A stretch of DNA of 64,000 bases from the NCBI RefSeq assembly GCF_033807715.1, contig NC_084600.1, positions 45,508,324 through 45,572,323 of the forward strand, in the 5' to 3' direction. A model generated the notes under the pieces. It saw nothing but the letters and a program-made list of their open reading frames with translations. It had not been told where the DNA came from and did no database searches. Positions 33,701 to 48,700 of this stretch are shown one piece after another; positions within the stretch are counted from its first letter, which is position 1; every line of letters begins with the position of its first letter. Origin of the DNA: Cololabis saira (lineage: Eukaryota > Chordata > Actinopteri > Beloniformes > Belonidae). Made by a program: the position numbers and the translations under genes.

Positions 33701-36700
33701 TCAGACGTAAACTCAACCGTCAGACGTAAACTCAACCGTCAGACGTAAACTCAACCGTCAGACGTAAACTCAACCGTCAGACGTAAACTCAACCGTCAGA
33801 CGTAAACTCAACCGTCAGACGTAAACTCAACCGTCAGACGTAAACTCAACCGTCAGACGTAAACTCAACCGTCAGACGTAAACTCAACCGTCAGACGTAA
33901 ACTCAACCGTCAGACGTAAACTCAACCGTCAGACGTAAACTCAACCGTCAGACGTAAACTCAACCGTCAGACGTAAACTCAACCGTCAGACGTAAACTCA
34001 ACCGTCAGACGTAAACTCAACCGTCAGACGTAAACTCAACCGTCAGACGTAAACTCAACCGTCAGACGTAAACTCAACCGTCAGACGTAAACTCAACCGT
34101 CAGACGTAAACTCAACCGTCAGACGTAAACTCAACCGTCAGACGTAAACTCAACCGTCAGACGTAAACTCAACCGTCAGACGTAAACTCAACCGTCAGAC
34201 GTAAACTCAACCGTCAGACGTAAACTCAACCGTCAGACGTAAACTCAACCGTCAGACGTAAACTCAACCGTCAGACGTAAACTCAACCGTCAGACGTAAA
34301 CTCAACCGTCAGACGTAAACTCAACCGTCAGACGTAAACTCAACCGTCAGACGTAAACTCAACCGTCAGACGTAAACTCAACCGTCAGACGTAAACTCAA
34401 CCGTCAGACGTAAACTCAACCGTCAGACGTAAACTCAACCGTCAGACGTAAACTCAACCGTCAGACGTAAACTCAACCGTCAGACGTAAACTCAACCGTC
34501 AGACGTAAACTCAACCGTCAGACGTAAACTCAACCGTCAGACGTAAACTCAACCGTCAGACGTAAACTCAACCGTCAGACGTAAACTCAACCGTCAGACG
34601 TAAACTCAACCGTCAGACGTAAACTCAACCGTCAGACGTAAACTCAACCGTCAGACGTAAACTCAACCGTCAGACGTAAACTCAACCGTCAGACGTAAAC
34701 TCAACCGTCAGACGTAAACTCAACCGTCAGACGTAAACTCAACCGTCAGACGTAAACTCAACCGTCAGACGTAAACTCAACCGTCAGACGTAAACTCAAC
34801 CGTCAGACGTAAACTCAACCGTCAGACGTAAACTCAACCGTCAGACGTAAACTCAACCGTCAGACGTAAACTCAACCGTCAGACGTAAACTCAACCGTCA
34901 GACGTAAACTCAACCGTCAGACGTAAACTCAACCGTCAGACGTAAACTCAACCGTCAGACGTAAACTCAACCGTCAGACGTAAACTCAACCGTCAGACGT
35001 AAACTCAACCGTCAGACGTAAACTCAACCGTCAGACGTAAACTCAACCGTCAGACGTAAACTCAACCGTCAGACGTAAACTCAACCGTCAGACGTAAACT
35101 CAACCGTCAGACGTAAACTCAACCGTCAGACGTAAACTCAACCGTCAGACGTAAACTCAACCGTCAGACGTAAACTCAACCGTCAGACGTAAACTCAACC
35201 GTCAGACGTAAACTCAACCGTCAGACGTAAACTCAACCGTCAGACGTAAACTCAACCGTCAGACGTAAACTCAACCGTCAGACGTAAACTCAACCGTCAG
35301 ACGTAAACTCAACCGTCAGACGTAAACTCAACCGTCAGACGTAAACTCAACCGTCAGACGTAAACTCAACCGTCAGACGTAAACTCAACCGTCAGACGTA
35401 AACTCAACCGTCAGACGTAAACTCAACCGTCAGACGTAAACTCAACCGTCAGACGTAAACTCAACCGTCAGACGTAAACTCAACCGTCAGACGTAAACTC
35501 AACCGTCAGACGTAAACTCAACCGTCAGACGTAAACTCAACCGTCAGACGTAAACTCAACCGTCAGACGTAAACTCAACCGTCAGACGTAAACTCAACCG
35601 TCAGACGTAAAACCGTCAGACGTAAACTCAACCGTCAGACGTAAACTCAACCGTCAGACGTAAACTCAACCGTCAGACGTAAACTCAACCGTCAGACGTA
35701 AACTCAACCGTCAGACGTAAACTCAACCGTCAGACGTAAACTCAACCGTCAGACGTAAACTCAACCGTCAGACGTAAACTCAACCGTCAGACGTAAACTC
35801 AACCGTCAGACGTAAACTCAACCGTCAGAGACGTAAACTCAACCGTCAGACGTAAACTCAACCGTCAGAGACGTAAACTCAACCGTCAGACGTAAACTCA
35901 ACCGTCAGACGTAAACTCAACCGTCAGACGTAAACTCAACCGTCAGACGTAAACTCAACCGTCAGACGTAAACTCAACCGTCAGACGTAAACTCAACCGT
36001 CAGACGTAAACTCAACCGTCAGACGTAAACTCAACCGTCAGACGTAAACTCAACCGTCAGACGTAAACTCAACCGTCAGACGTAAACTCAACCGTCAGAC
36101 GTAAACTCAACCGTCAGACGTAAACTCAACCGTCAGACGTAAACTCAACCGTCAGACGTAAACTCAACCGTCAGACGTAAACTCAACCGTCAGACGTAAA
36201 CTCAACCGTCAGACGTAAACTCAACCGTCAGACGTAAACTCAACCGTCAGACGTAAACTCAACCGTCAGACGTAAACTCAACCGTCAGACGTAAACTCAA
36301 CCGTCAGACGTAAACTCAACCGTCAGACGTAAACTCAACCGTCAGACGTAAACTCAACCGTCAGACGTAAACTCAACCGTCAGACGTAAACTCAACCGTC
36401 AGACGTAAACTCAACCGTCAGACGTAAACTCAACCGTCAGACGTAAACTCAACCGTCAGACGTAAACTCAACCGTCAGACGTAAACTCAACCGTCAGACG
36501 TAAACTCAACCGTCAGACGTAAACTCAACCGTCAGACGTAAACTCAACCGTCAGACGTAAACTCAACCGTCAGACGTAAACTCAACCGTCAGACGTAAAC
36601 TCAACCGTCAGACGTAAACTCAACCGTCAGACGTAAACTCAACCGTCAGACGTAAACTCAACCGTCAGACGTAAACTCAACCGTCAGACGTAAACTCAAC

Positions 36701-39700
36701 CGTCAGACGTAAACTCAACCGTCAGACGTAAACTCAACCGTCAGACGTAAACTCAACCGTCAGACGTAAACTCAACCGTCAGACGTAAACTCAACCGTCA
36801 GACGTAAACTCAACCGTCAGACGTAAACTCAACCGTCAGACGTAAACTCAACCGTCAGACGTAAACTCAACCGTCAGACGTAAACTCAACCGTCAGACGT
36901 AAACTCAACCGTCAGACGTAAACTCAACCGTCAGACGTAAACTCAACCGTCAGACGTAAACTCAACCGTCAGACGTAAACTCAACCGTCAGACGTAAACT
37001 CAACCGTCAGACGTAAACTCAACCGTCAGACGTAAACTCAACCGTCAGACGTAAACTCAACCGTCAGACGTAAACTCAACCGTCAGACGTAAACTCAACC
37101 GTCAGACGTAAACTCAACCGTCAGACGTAAACTCAACCGTCAGACGTAAACTCAACCGTCAGACGTAAACTCAACCGTCAGACGTAAACTCAACCGTCAG
37201 ACGTAAACTCAACCGTCAGACGTAAACTCAACCGTCAGACGTAAACTCAACCGTCAGACGTAAACTCAACCGTCAGACGTAAACTCAACCGTCAGACGTA
37301 AACTCAACCGTCAGACGTAAACTCAACCGTCAGACGTAAACTCAACCGTCAGACGTAAACTCAACCGTCAGACGTAAACTCAACCGTCAGACGTAAACTC
37401 AACCGTCAGACGTAAACTCAACCGTCAGACGTAAACTCAACCGTCAGACGTAAACTCAACCGTCAGACGTAAACTCAACCGTCAGACGTAAACTCAACCG
37501 TCAGACGTAAACTCAACCGTCAGACGTAAACTCAACCGTCAGACGTAAACTCAACCGTCAGACGTAAACTCAACCGTCAGACGTAAACTCAACCGTCAGA
37601 CGTAAACTCAACCGTCAGACGTAAACTCAACCGTCAGACGTAAACTCAACCGTCAGACGTAAACTCAACCGTCAGACGTAAACTCAACCGTCAGACGTAA
37701 ACTCAACCGTCAGACGTAAACTCAACCGTCAGACGTAAACTCAACCGTCAGACGTAAACTCAACCGTCAGACGTAAACTCAACCGTCAGACGTAAACTCA
37801 ACCGTCAGACGTAAACTCAACCGTCAGACGTAAACTCAACCGTCAGACGTAAACTCAACCGTCAGACGTAAACTCAACCGTCAGACGTAAACTCAACCGT
37901 CAGACGTAAACTCAACCGTCAGACGTAAACTCAACCGTCAGACGTAAACTCAACCGTCAGACGTAAACTCAACCGTCAGACGTAAACTCAACCGTCAGAC
38001 GTAAACTCAACCGTCAGACGTAAACTCAACCGTCAGACGTAAACTCAACCGTCAGACGTAAACTCAACCGTCAGACGTAAACTCAACCGTCAGACGTAAA
38101 CTCAACCGTCAGACGTAAACTCAACCGTCAGACGTAAACTCAACCGTCAGACGTAAACTCAACCGTCAGACGTAAACTCAACCGTCAGACGTAAACTCAA
38201 CCGTCAGACGTAAACTCAACCGTCAGACGTAAACTCAACCGTCAGACGTAAACTCAACCGTCAGACGTAAACTCAACCGTCAGACGTAAACTCAACCGTC
38301 AGACGTAAACTCAACCGTCAGACGTAAACTCAACCGTCAGACGTAAACTCAACCGTCAGACGTAAACTCAACCGTCAGACGTAAACTCAACCGTCAGACG
38401 TAAACTCAACCGTCAGACGTAAACTCAACCGTCAGACGTAAACTCAACCGTCAGACGTAAACTCAACCGTCAGACGTAAACTCAACCGTCAGACGTAAAC
38501 TCAACCGTCAGACGTAAACTCAACCGTCAGACGTAAACTCAACCGTCAGACGTAAACTCAACCGTCAGACGTAAACTCAACCGTCAGACGTAAACTCAAC
38601 CGTCAGACGTAAACTCAACCGTCAGACGTAAACTCAACCGTCAGACGTAAACTCAACCGTCAGACGTAAACTCAACCGTCAGACGTAAACTCAACCGTCA
38701 GACGTAAACTCAACCGTCAGACGTAAACTCAACCGTCAGACGTAAACTCAACCGTCAGACGTAAACTCAACCGTCAGACGTAAACTCAACCGTCAGACGT
38801 AAACTCAACCGTCAGACGTAAACTCAACCGTCAGACGTAAACTCAACCGTCAGACGTAAACTCAACCGTCAGACGTAAACTCAACCGTCAGACGTAAACT
38901 CAACCGTCAGACGTAAACTCAACCGTCAGACGTAAACTCAACCGTCAGACGTAAACTCAACCGTCAGACGTAAACTCAACCGTCAGACGTAAACTCAACC
39001 GTCAGACGTAAACTCAACCGTCAGACGTAAACTCAACCGTCAGACGTAAACTCAACCGTCAGACGTAAACTCAACCGTCAGACGTAAACTCAACCGTCAG
39101 ACGTAAACTCAACCGTCAGACGTAAACTCAACCGTCAGACGTAAACTCAACCGTCAGACGTAAACTCAACCGTCAGACGTAAACTCAACCGTCAGACGTA
39201 AACTCAACCGTCAGACGTAAACTCAACCGTCAGACGTAAACTCAACCGTCAGACGTAAACTCAACCGTCAGACGTAAACTCAACCGTCAGACGTAAACTC
39301 AACCGTCAGACGTAAACTCAACCGTCAGACGTAAACTCAACCGTCAGACGTAAACTCAACCGTCAGACGTAAACTCAACCGTCAGACGTAAACTCAACCG
39401 TCAGACGTAAACTCAACCGTCAGACGTAAACTCAACCGTCAGACGTAAACTCAACCGTCAGACGTAAACTCAACCGTCAGACGTAAACTCAACCGTCAGA
39501 CGTAAACTCAACCGTCAGACGTAAACTCAACCGTCAGACGTAAACTCAACCGTCAGACGTAAACTCAACCGTCAGACGTAAACTCAACCGTCAGACGTAA
39601 ACTCAACCGTCAGACGTAAACTCAACCGTCAGACGTAAACTCAACCGTCAGACGTAAACTCAACCGTCAGACGTAAACTCAACCGTCAGACGTAAACTCA

Positions 39701-42700
39701 ACCGTCAGACGTAAACTCAACCGTCAGACGTAAACTCAACCGTCAGACGTAAACTCAACCGTCAGACGTAAACTCAACCGTCAGACGTAAACTCAACCGT
39801 CAGACGTAAACTCAACCGTCAGACGTAAACTCAACCGTCAGACGTAAACTCAACCGTCAGACGTAAACTCAACCGTCAGACGTAAACTCAACCGTCAGAC
39901 GTAAACTCAACCGTCAGACGTAAACTCAACCGTCAGACGTAAACTCAACCGTCAGACGTAAACTCAACCGTCAGACGTAAACTCAACCGTCAGACGTAAA
40001 CTCAACCGTCAGACGTAAACTCAACCGTCAGACGTAAACTCAACCGTCAGACGTAAACTCAACCGTCAGACGTAAACTCAACCGTCAGACGTAAACTCAA
40101 CCGTCAGACGTAAACTCAACCGTCAGACGTAAACTCAACCGTCAGACGTAAACTCAACCGTCAGACGTAAACTCAACCGTCAGACGTAAACTCAACCGTC
40201 AGACGTAAACTCAACCGTCAGACGTAAACTCAACCGTCAGACGTAAACTCAACCGTCAGACGTAAACTCAACCGTCAGACGTAAACTCAACCGTCAGACG
40301 TAAACTCAACCGTCAGACGTAAACTCAACCGTCAGACGTAAACTCAACCGTCAGACGTAAACTCAACCGTCAGACGTAAACTCAACCGTCAGACGTAAAC
40401 TCAACCGTCAGACGTAAACTCAACCGTCAGACGTAAACTCAACCGTCAGACGTAAACTCAACCGTCAGACGTAAACTCAACCGTCAGACGTAAACTCAAC
40501 CGTCAGACGTAAACTCAACCGTCAGACGTAAACTCAACCGTCAGACGTAAACTCAACCGTCAGACGTAAACTCAACCGTCAGACGTAAACTCAACCGTCA
40601 GACGTAAACTCAACCGTCAGACGTAAACTCAACCGTCAGACGTAAACTCAACCGTCAGACGTAAACTCAACCGTCAGACGTAAACTCAACCGTCAGACGT
40701 AAACTCAACCGTCAGACGTAAACTCAACCGTCAGACGTAAACTCAACCGTCAGACGTAAACTCAACCGTCAGACGTAAACTCAACCGTCAGACGTAAACT
40801 CAACCGTCAGACGTAAACTCAACCGTCAGACGTAAACTCAACCGTCAGACGTAAACTCAACCGTCAGACGTAAACTCAACCGTCAGACGTAAACTCAACC
40901 GTCAGACGTAAACTCAACCGTCAGACGTAAACTCAACCGTCAGACGTAAACTCAACCGTCAGACGTAAACTCAACCGTCAGACGTAAACTCAACCGTCAG
41001 ACGTAAACTCAACCGTCAGACGTAAACTCAACCGTCAGACGTAAACTCAACCGTCAGACGTAAACTCAACCGTCAGACGTAAACTCAACCGTCAGACGTA
41101 AACTCAACCGTCAGACGTAAACTCAACCGTCAGACGTAAACTCAACCGTCAGACGTAAACTCAACCGTCAGACGTAAACTCAACCGTCAGACGTAAACTC
41201 AACCGTCAGACGTAAACTCAACCGTCAGACGTAAACTCAACCGTCAGACGTAAACTCAACCGTCAGACGTAAACTCAACCGTCAGACGTAAACTCAACCG
41301 TCAGACGTAAACTCAACCGTCAGACGTAAACTCAACCGTCAGACGTAAACTCAACCGTCAGACGTAAACTCAACCGTCAGACGTAAACTCAACCGTCAGA
41401 CGTAAACTCAACCGTCAGACGTAAACTCAACCGTCAGACGTAAACTCAACCGTCAGACGTAAACTCAACCGTCAGACGTAAACTCAACCGTCAGACGTAA
41501 ACTCAACCGTCAGACGTAAACTCAACCGTCAGACGTAAACTCAACCGTCAGACGTAAACTCAACCGTCAGACGTAAACTCAACCGTCAGACGTAAACTCA
41601 ACCGTCAGACGTAAACTCAACCGTCAGACGTAAACTCAACCGTCAGACGTAAACTCAACCGTCAGACGTAAACTCAACCGTCAGAGACGTAAACTCAACC
41701 GTCAGAGACGTAAACTCAACCGTCAGACGTAAACTCAACCGTCAGACGTAAACTCAACCGTCAGACGTAAACTCAACCGTCAGACGTAAACTCAACCGTC
41801 AGACGTAAACTCAACCGTCAGACGTAAACTCAACCGTCAGACGTAAACTCAACCGTCAGACGTAAACTCAACCGTCAGACGTAAACTCAACCGTCAGACG
41901 TAAACTCAACCGTCAGACGTAAACTCAACCGTCAGACGTAAACTCAACCGTCAGACGTAAACTCAACCGTCAGACGTAAACTCAACCGTCAGACGTAAAC
42001 TCAACCGTCAGACGTAAACTCAACCGTCAGACGTAAACTCAACCGTCAGACGTAAACTCAACCGTCAGACGTAAACTCAACCGTCAGACGTAAACTCAAC
42101 CGTCAGACGTAAACTCAACCGTCAGACGTAAACTCAACCGTCAGACGTAAACTCAACCGTCAGACGTAAACTCAACCGTCAGACGTAAACTCAACCGTCA
42201 GACGTAAACTCAACCGTCAGACGTAAACTCAACCGTCAGACGTAAACTCAACCGTCAGACGTAAACTCAACCGTCAGACGTAAACTCAACCGTCAGACGT
42301 AAACTCAACCGTCAGACGTAAACTCAACCGTCAGACGTAAACTCAACCGTCAGACGTAAACTCAACCGTCAGACGTAAACTCAACCGTCAGACGTAAACT
42401 CAACCGTCAGACGTAAACTCAACCGTCAGACGTAAACTCAACCGTCAGACGTAAACTCAACCGTCAGACGTAAACTCAACCGTCAGACGTAAACTCAACC
42501 GTCAGACGTAAACTCAACCGTCAGACGTAAACTCAACCGTCAGACGTAAACTCAACCGTCAGACGTAAACTCAACCGTCAGACGTAAACTCAACCGTCAG
42601 ACGTAAACTCAACCGTCAGACGTAAACTCAACCGTCAGACGTAAACTCAACCGTCAGACGTAAACTCAACCGTCAGACGTAAACTCAACCGTCAGACGTA

Positions 42701-45700
42701 AACTCAACCGTCAGACGTAAACTCAACCGTCAGACGTAAACTCAACCGTCAGACGTAAACTCAACCGTCAGACGTAAACTCAACCGTCAGACGTAAACTC
42801 AACCGTCAGACGTAAACTCAACCGTCAGACGTAAACTCAACCGTCAGACGTAAACTCAACCGTCAGACGTAAACTCAACCGTCAGACGTAAACTCAACCG
42901 TCAGACGTAAACTCAACCGTCAGACGTAAACTCAACCGTCAGACGTAAACTCAACCGTCAGACGTAAACTCAACCGTCAGACGTAAACTCAACCGTCAGA
43001 CGTAAACTCAACCGTCAGACGTAAACTCAACCGTCAGACGTAAACTCAACCGTCAGACGTAAACTCAACCGTCAGACGTAAACTCAACCGTCAGACGTAA
43101 ACTCAACCGTCAGACGTAAACTCAACCGTCAGACGTAAACTCAACCGTCAGACGTAAACTCAACCGTCAGACGTAAACTCAACCGTCAGACGTAAACTCA
43201 ACCGTCAGACGTAAACTCAACCGTCAGACGTAAACTCAACCGTCAGACGTAAACTCAACCGTCAGACGTAAACTCAACCGTCAGACGTAAACTCAACCGT
43301 CAGACGTAAACTCAACCGTCAGACGTAAACTCAACCGTCAGACGTAAACTCAACCGTCAGACGTAAACTCAACCGTCAGACGTAAACTCAACCGTCAGAC
43401 GTAAACTCAACCGTCAGACGTAAACTCAACCGTCAGACGTAAACTCAACCGTCAGACGTAAACTCAACCGTCAGACGTAAACTCAACCGTCAGACGTAAA
43501 CTCAACCGTCAGACGTAAACTCAACCGTCAGACGTAAACTCAACCGTCAGACGTAAACTCAACCGTCAGACGTAAACTCAACCGTCAGACGTAAACTCAA
43601 CCGTCAGACGTAAACTCAACCGTCAGACGTAAACTCAACCGTCAGACGTAAACTCAACCGTCAGACGTAAACTCAACCGTCAGACGTAAACTCAACCGTC
43701 AGACGTAAACTCAACCGTCAGACGTAAACTCAACCGTCAGACGTAAACTCAACCGTCAGACGTAAACTCAACCGTCAGACGTAAACTCAACCGTCAGACG
43801 TAAACTCAACCGTCAGACGTAAACTCAACCGTCAGACGTAAACTCAACCGTCAGACGTAAACTCAACCGTCAGACGTAAACTCAACCGTCAGACGTAAAC
43901 TCAACCGTCAGACGTAAACTCAACCGTCAGACGTAAACTCAACCGTCAGACGTAAACTCAACCGTCAGACGTAAACTCAACCGTCAGACGTAAACTCAAC
44001 CGTCAGACGTAAACTCAACCGTCAGACGTAAACTCAACCGTCAGACGTAAACTCAACCGTCAGACGTAAACTCAACCGTCAGACGTAAACTCAACCGTCA
44101 GACGTAAACTCAACCGTCAGACGTAAACTCAACCGTCAGACGTAAACTCAACCGTCAGACGTAAACTCAACCGTCAGACGTAAACTCAACCGTCAGACGT
44201 AAACTCAACCGTCAGACGTAAACTCAACCGTCAGACGTAAACTCAACCGTCAGACGTAAACTCAACCGTCAGACGTAAACTCAACCGTCAGACGTAAACT
44301 CAACCGTCAGACGTAAACTCAACCGTCAGACGTAAACTCAACCGTCAGACGTAAACTCAACCGTCAGACGTAAACTCAACCGTCAGACGTAAACTCAACC
44401 GTCAGACGTAAACTCAACCGTCAGACGTAAACTCAACCGTCAGACGTAAACTCAACCGTCAGACGTAAACTCAACCGTCAGACGTAAACTCAACCGTCAG
44501 ACGTAAACTCAACCGTCAGACGTAAACTCAACCGTCAGACGTAAACTCAACCGTCAGACGTAAACTCAACCGTCAGACGTAAACTCAACCGTCAGACGTA
44601 AACTCAACCGTCAGACGTAAACTCAACCGTCAGACGTAAACTCAACCGTCAGACGTAAACTCAACCGTCAGACGTAAACTCAACCGTCAGACGTAAACTC
44701 AACCGTCAGACGTAAACTCAACCGTCAGACGTAAACTCAACCGTCAGACGTAAACTCAACCGTCAGACGTAAACTCAACCGTCAGACGTAAACTCAACCG
44801 TCAGACGTAAACTCAACCGTCAGACGTAAACTCAACCGTCAGACGTAAACTCAACCGTCAGACGTAAACTCAACCGTCAGACGTAAACTCAACCGTCAGA
44901 CGTAAACTCAACCGTCAGACGTAAACTCAACCGTCAGACGTAAACTCAACCGTCAGACGTAAACTCAACCGTCAGACGTAAACTCAACCGTCAGACGTAA
45001 ACTCAACCGTCAGACGTAAACTCAACCGTCAGACGTAAACTCAACCGTCAGACGTAAACTCAACCGTCAGACGTAAACTCAACCGTCAGACGTAAACTCA
45101 ACCGTCAGACGTAAACTCAACCGTCAGACGTAAACTCAACCGTCAGACGTAAACTCAACCGTCAGACGTAAACTCAACCGTCAGACGTAAACTCAACCGT
45201 CAGACGTAAACTCAACCGTCAGACGTAAACTCAACCGTCAGACGTAAACTCAACCGTCAGACGTAAACTCAACCGTCAGACGTAAACTCAACCGTCAGAC
45301 GTAAACTCAACCGTCAGACGTAAACTCAACCGTCAGACGTAAACTCAACCGTCAGACGTAAACTCAACCGTCAGACGTAAACTCAACCGTCAGACGTAAA
45401 CTCAACCGTCAGACGTAAACTCAACCGTCAGACGTAAACTCAACCGTCAGACGTAAACTCAACCGTCAGACGTAAACTCAACCGTCAGACGTAAACTCAA
45501 CCGTCAGACGTAAACTCAACCGTCAGACGTAAACTCAACCGTCAGACGTAAACTCAACCGTCAGACGTAAACTCAACCGTCAGACGTAAACTCAACCGTC
45601 AGACGTAAACTCAACCGTCAGACGTAAACTCAACCGTCAGACGTAAACTCAACCGTCAGACGTAAACTCAACCGTCAGACGTAAACTCAACCGTCAGACG

Positions 45701-48700
45701 TAAACTCAACCGTCAGACGTAAACTCAACCGTCAGACGTAAACTCAACCGTCAGACGTAAACTCAACCGTCAGACGTAAACTCAACCGTCAGACGTAAAC
45801 TCAACCGTCAGACGTAAACTCAACCGTCAGACGTAAACTCAACCGTCAGACGTAAACTCAACCGTCAGACGTAAACTCAACCGTCAGACGTAAACTCAAC
45901 CGTCAGACGTAAACTCAACCGTCAGACGTAAACTCAACCGTCAGACGTAAACTCAACCGTCAGACGTAAACTCAACCGTCAGACGTAAACTCAACCGTCA
46001 GACGTAAACTCAACCGTCAGACGTAAACTCAACCGTCAGACGTAAACTCAACCGTCAGACGTAAACTCAACCGTCAGACGTAAACTCAACCGTCAGACGT
46101 AAACTCAACCGTCAGACGTAAACTCAACCGTCAGACGTAAACTCAACCGTCAGACGTAAACTCAACCGTCAGACGTAAACTCAACCGTCAGACGTAAACT
46201 CAACCGTCAGACGTAAACTCAACCGTCAGACGTAAACTCAACCGTCAGACGTAAACTCAACCGTCAGACGTAAACTCAACCGTCAGACGTAAACTCAACC
46301 GTCAGACGTAAACTCAACCGTCAGACGTAAACTCAACCGTCAGACGTAAACTCAACCGTCAGACGTAAACTCAACCGTCAGACGTAAACTCAACCGTCAG
46401 ACGTAAACTCAACCGTCAGACGTAAACTCAACCGTCAGACGTAAACTCAACCGTCAGACGTAAACTCAACCGTCAGACGTAAACTCAACCGTCAGACGTA
46501 AACTCAACCGTCAGACGTAAACTCAACCGTCAGACGTAAACTCAACCGTCAGACGTAAACTCAACCGTCAGACGTAAACTCAACCGTCAGACGTAAACTC
46601 AACCGTCAGACGTAAACTCAACCGTCAGACGTAAACTCAACCGTCAGACGTAAACTCAACCGTCAGACGTAAACTCAACCGTCAGACGTAAACTCAACCG
46701 TCAGACGTAAACTCAACCGTCAGACGTAAACTCAACCGTCAGACGTAAACTCAACCGTCAGACGTAAACTCAACCGTCAGACGTAAACTCAACCGTCAGA
46801 CGTAAACTCAACCGTCAGACGTAAACTCAACCGTCAGACGTAAACTCAACCGTCAGACGTAAACTCAACCGTCAGACGTAAACTCAACCGTCAGACGTAA
46901 ACTCAACCGTCAGACGTAAACTCAACCGTCAGACGTAAACTCAACCGTCAGACGTAAACTCAACCGTCAGACGTAAACTCAACCGTCAGACGTAAACTCA
47001 ACCGTCAGACGTAAACTCAACCGTCAGACGTAAACTCAACCGTCAGACGTAAACTCAACCGTCAGACGTAAACTCAACCGTCAGACGTAAACTCAACCGT
47101 CAGACGTAAACTCAACCGTCAGACGTAAACTCAACCGTCAGACGTAAACTCAACAACCGTCAGACGTAAACTCAACCGTCAGACGTAAACTCAACCGTCA
47201 GACGTAAACTCAACCGTCAGACGTAAACTCAACCGTCAGACGTAAACTCAACCGTCAGACGTAAACTCAACCGTCAGACGTAAACTCAACCGTCAGACGT
47301 AAACTCAACCGTCAGACGTAAACTCAACCGTCAGACGTAAACTCAACCGTCAGACGTAAACTCAACCGTCAGACGTAAACTCAACCGTCAGAGACGTAAA
47401 CTCAACCGTCAGACGTAAACTCAACCGTCAGAGACGTAAACTCAACCGTCAGACGTAAACTCAACCGTCAGACGTAAACTCAACCGTCAGACGTAAACTC
47501 AACCGTCAGAGACGTAAACTCAACCGTCAGACGTAAACTCAACCGTCAGACGTAAACTCAACCGTCAGACGTAAACTCAACCGTCAGACGTAAACTCAAC
47601 CATCAGACGTAAACTCAACCGTCAGACGTAAACTCAACCGTCAGACGTAAACTCAACCGTCAGAGACGTAAACTCAACCGTCAGACGTAAACTCAACCGT
47701 CAGACGTAAACTCAACCGTCAGACGTAAACTCAACCGTCAGACGTAAACTCAACCGTCAGACGTAAACTCAGACGTAAACTCAACCGTCAGACGTAAACT
47801 CAACCGTCAGACGTAAACTCAACCGTCAGACGTAAACTCAACCGTCAGAGACGTAAACTCAACCGTCAGACGTAAACTCAACCGTCAGACGTAAACTCAA
47901 CCGTCAGACGTAAACTCAACCGTCAGACGTAAACTCAGACGTAAACTCAACCGTCAGACGTAAACTCAACCGTCAGACGTAAACTCAACCGTCAGACGTA
48001 AACTCAACCGTCAGACGTAAACTCAACCGTCAGACGTAAACTCAACCGTCAGACGTAAACTCAACCGTCAGACGTAAACTCAACCGTCAGACGTAAACTC
48101 AACCGTCAGACGTAAACTCAACCGCCAGACGTAAACTCAACCGTCAGACGTAAACTCAACCGTCAGAGACGTAAACTCAACCGTCAGACGTAAACTCAGA
48201 CGTAAACTCAACCGTCAGACGTAAACTCAACCGTCAGACGTAAACTCAACCGTCAGACGTAAACTCAACCGTCAGACGTAAACTCAACCGTCAGACGTAA
48301 ACTCAACCGTCAGACGTAAACTCAACCGTCAGACGTAAACTCAACCGTCAGACGTAAACTCAACCGTCAGACGTAAACTCAACCGTCAGACGTAAACTCA
48401 ACCGTCAGACGTAAACTCAACCGTCAGACGTAAACTCAACCGTCAGACGTAAACTCAACCGTCAGACGTAAACTCAACCGTCAGAGACGTAAACTCAACC
48501 GTCAGACGTAAACTCAACCGTCAGACGTAAACTCAACCGTCAGACGTAAACTCAACCGTCAGACGTAAACTCAACCGTCAGACGTAAACTCAACCGTCAG
48601 AGACGTAAACTCAACCGTCAGACGTAAACTCAACCGTCAGACGTAAACTCAACCGTCAGACGTAAACTCAACCGTCAGAGACGTAAACTCAACCGTCAGA

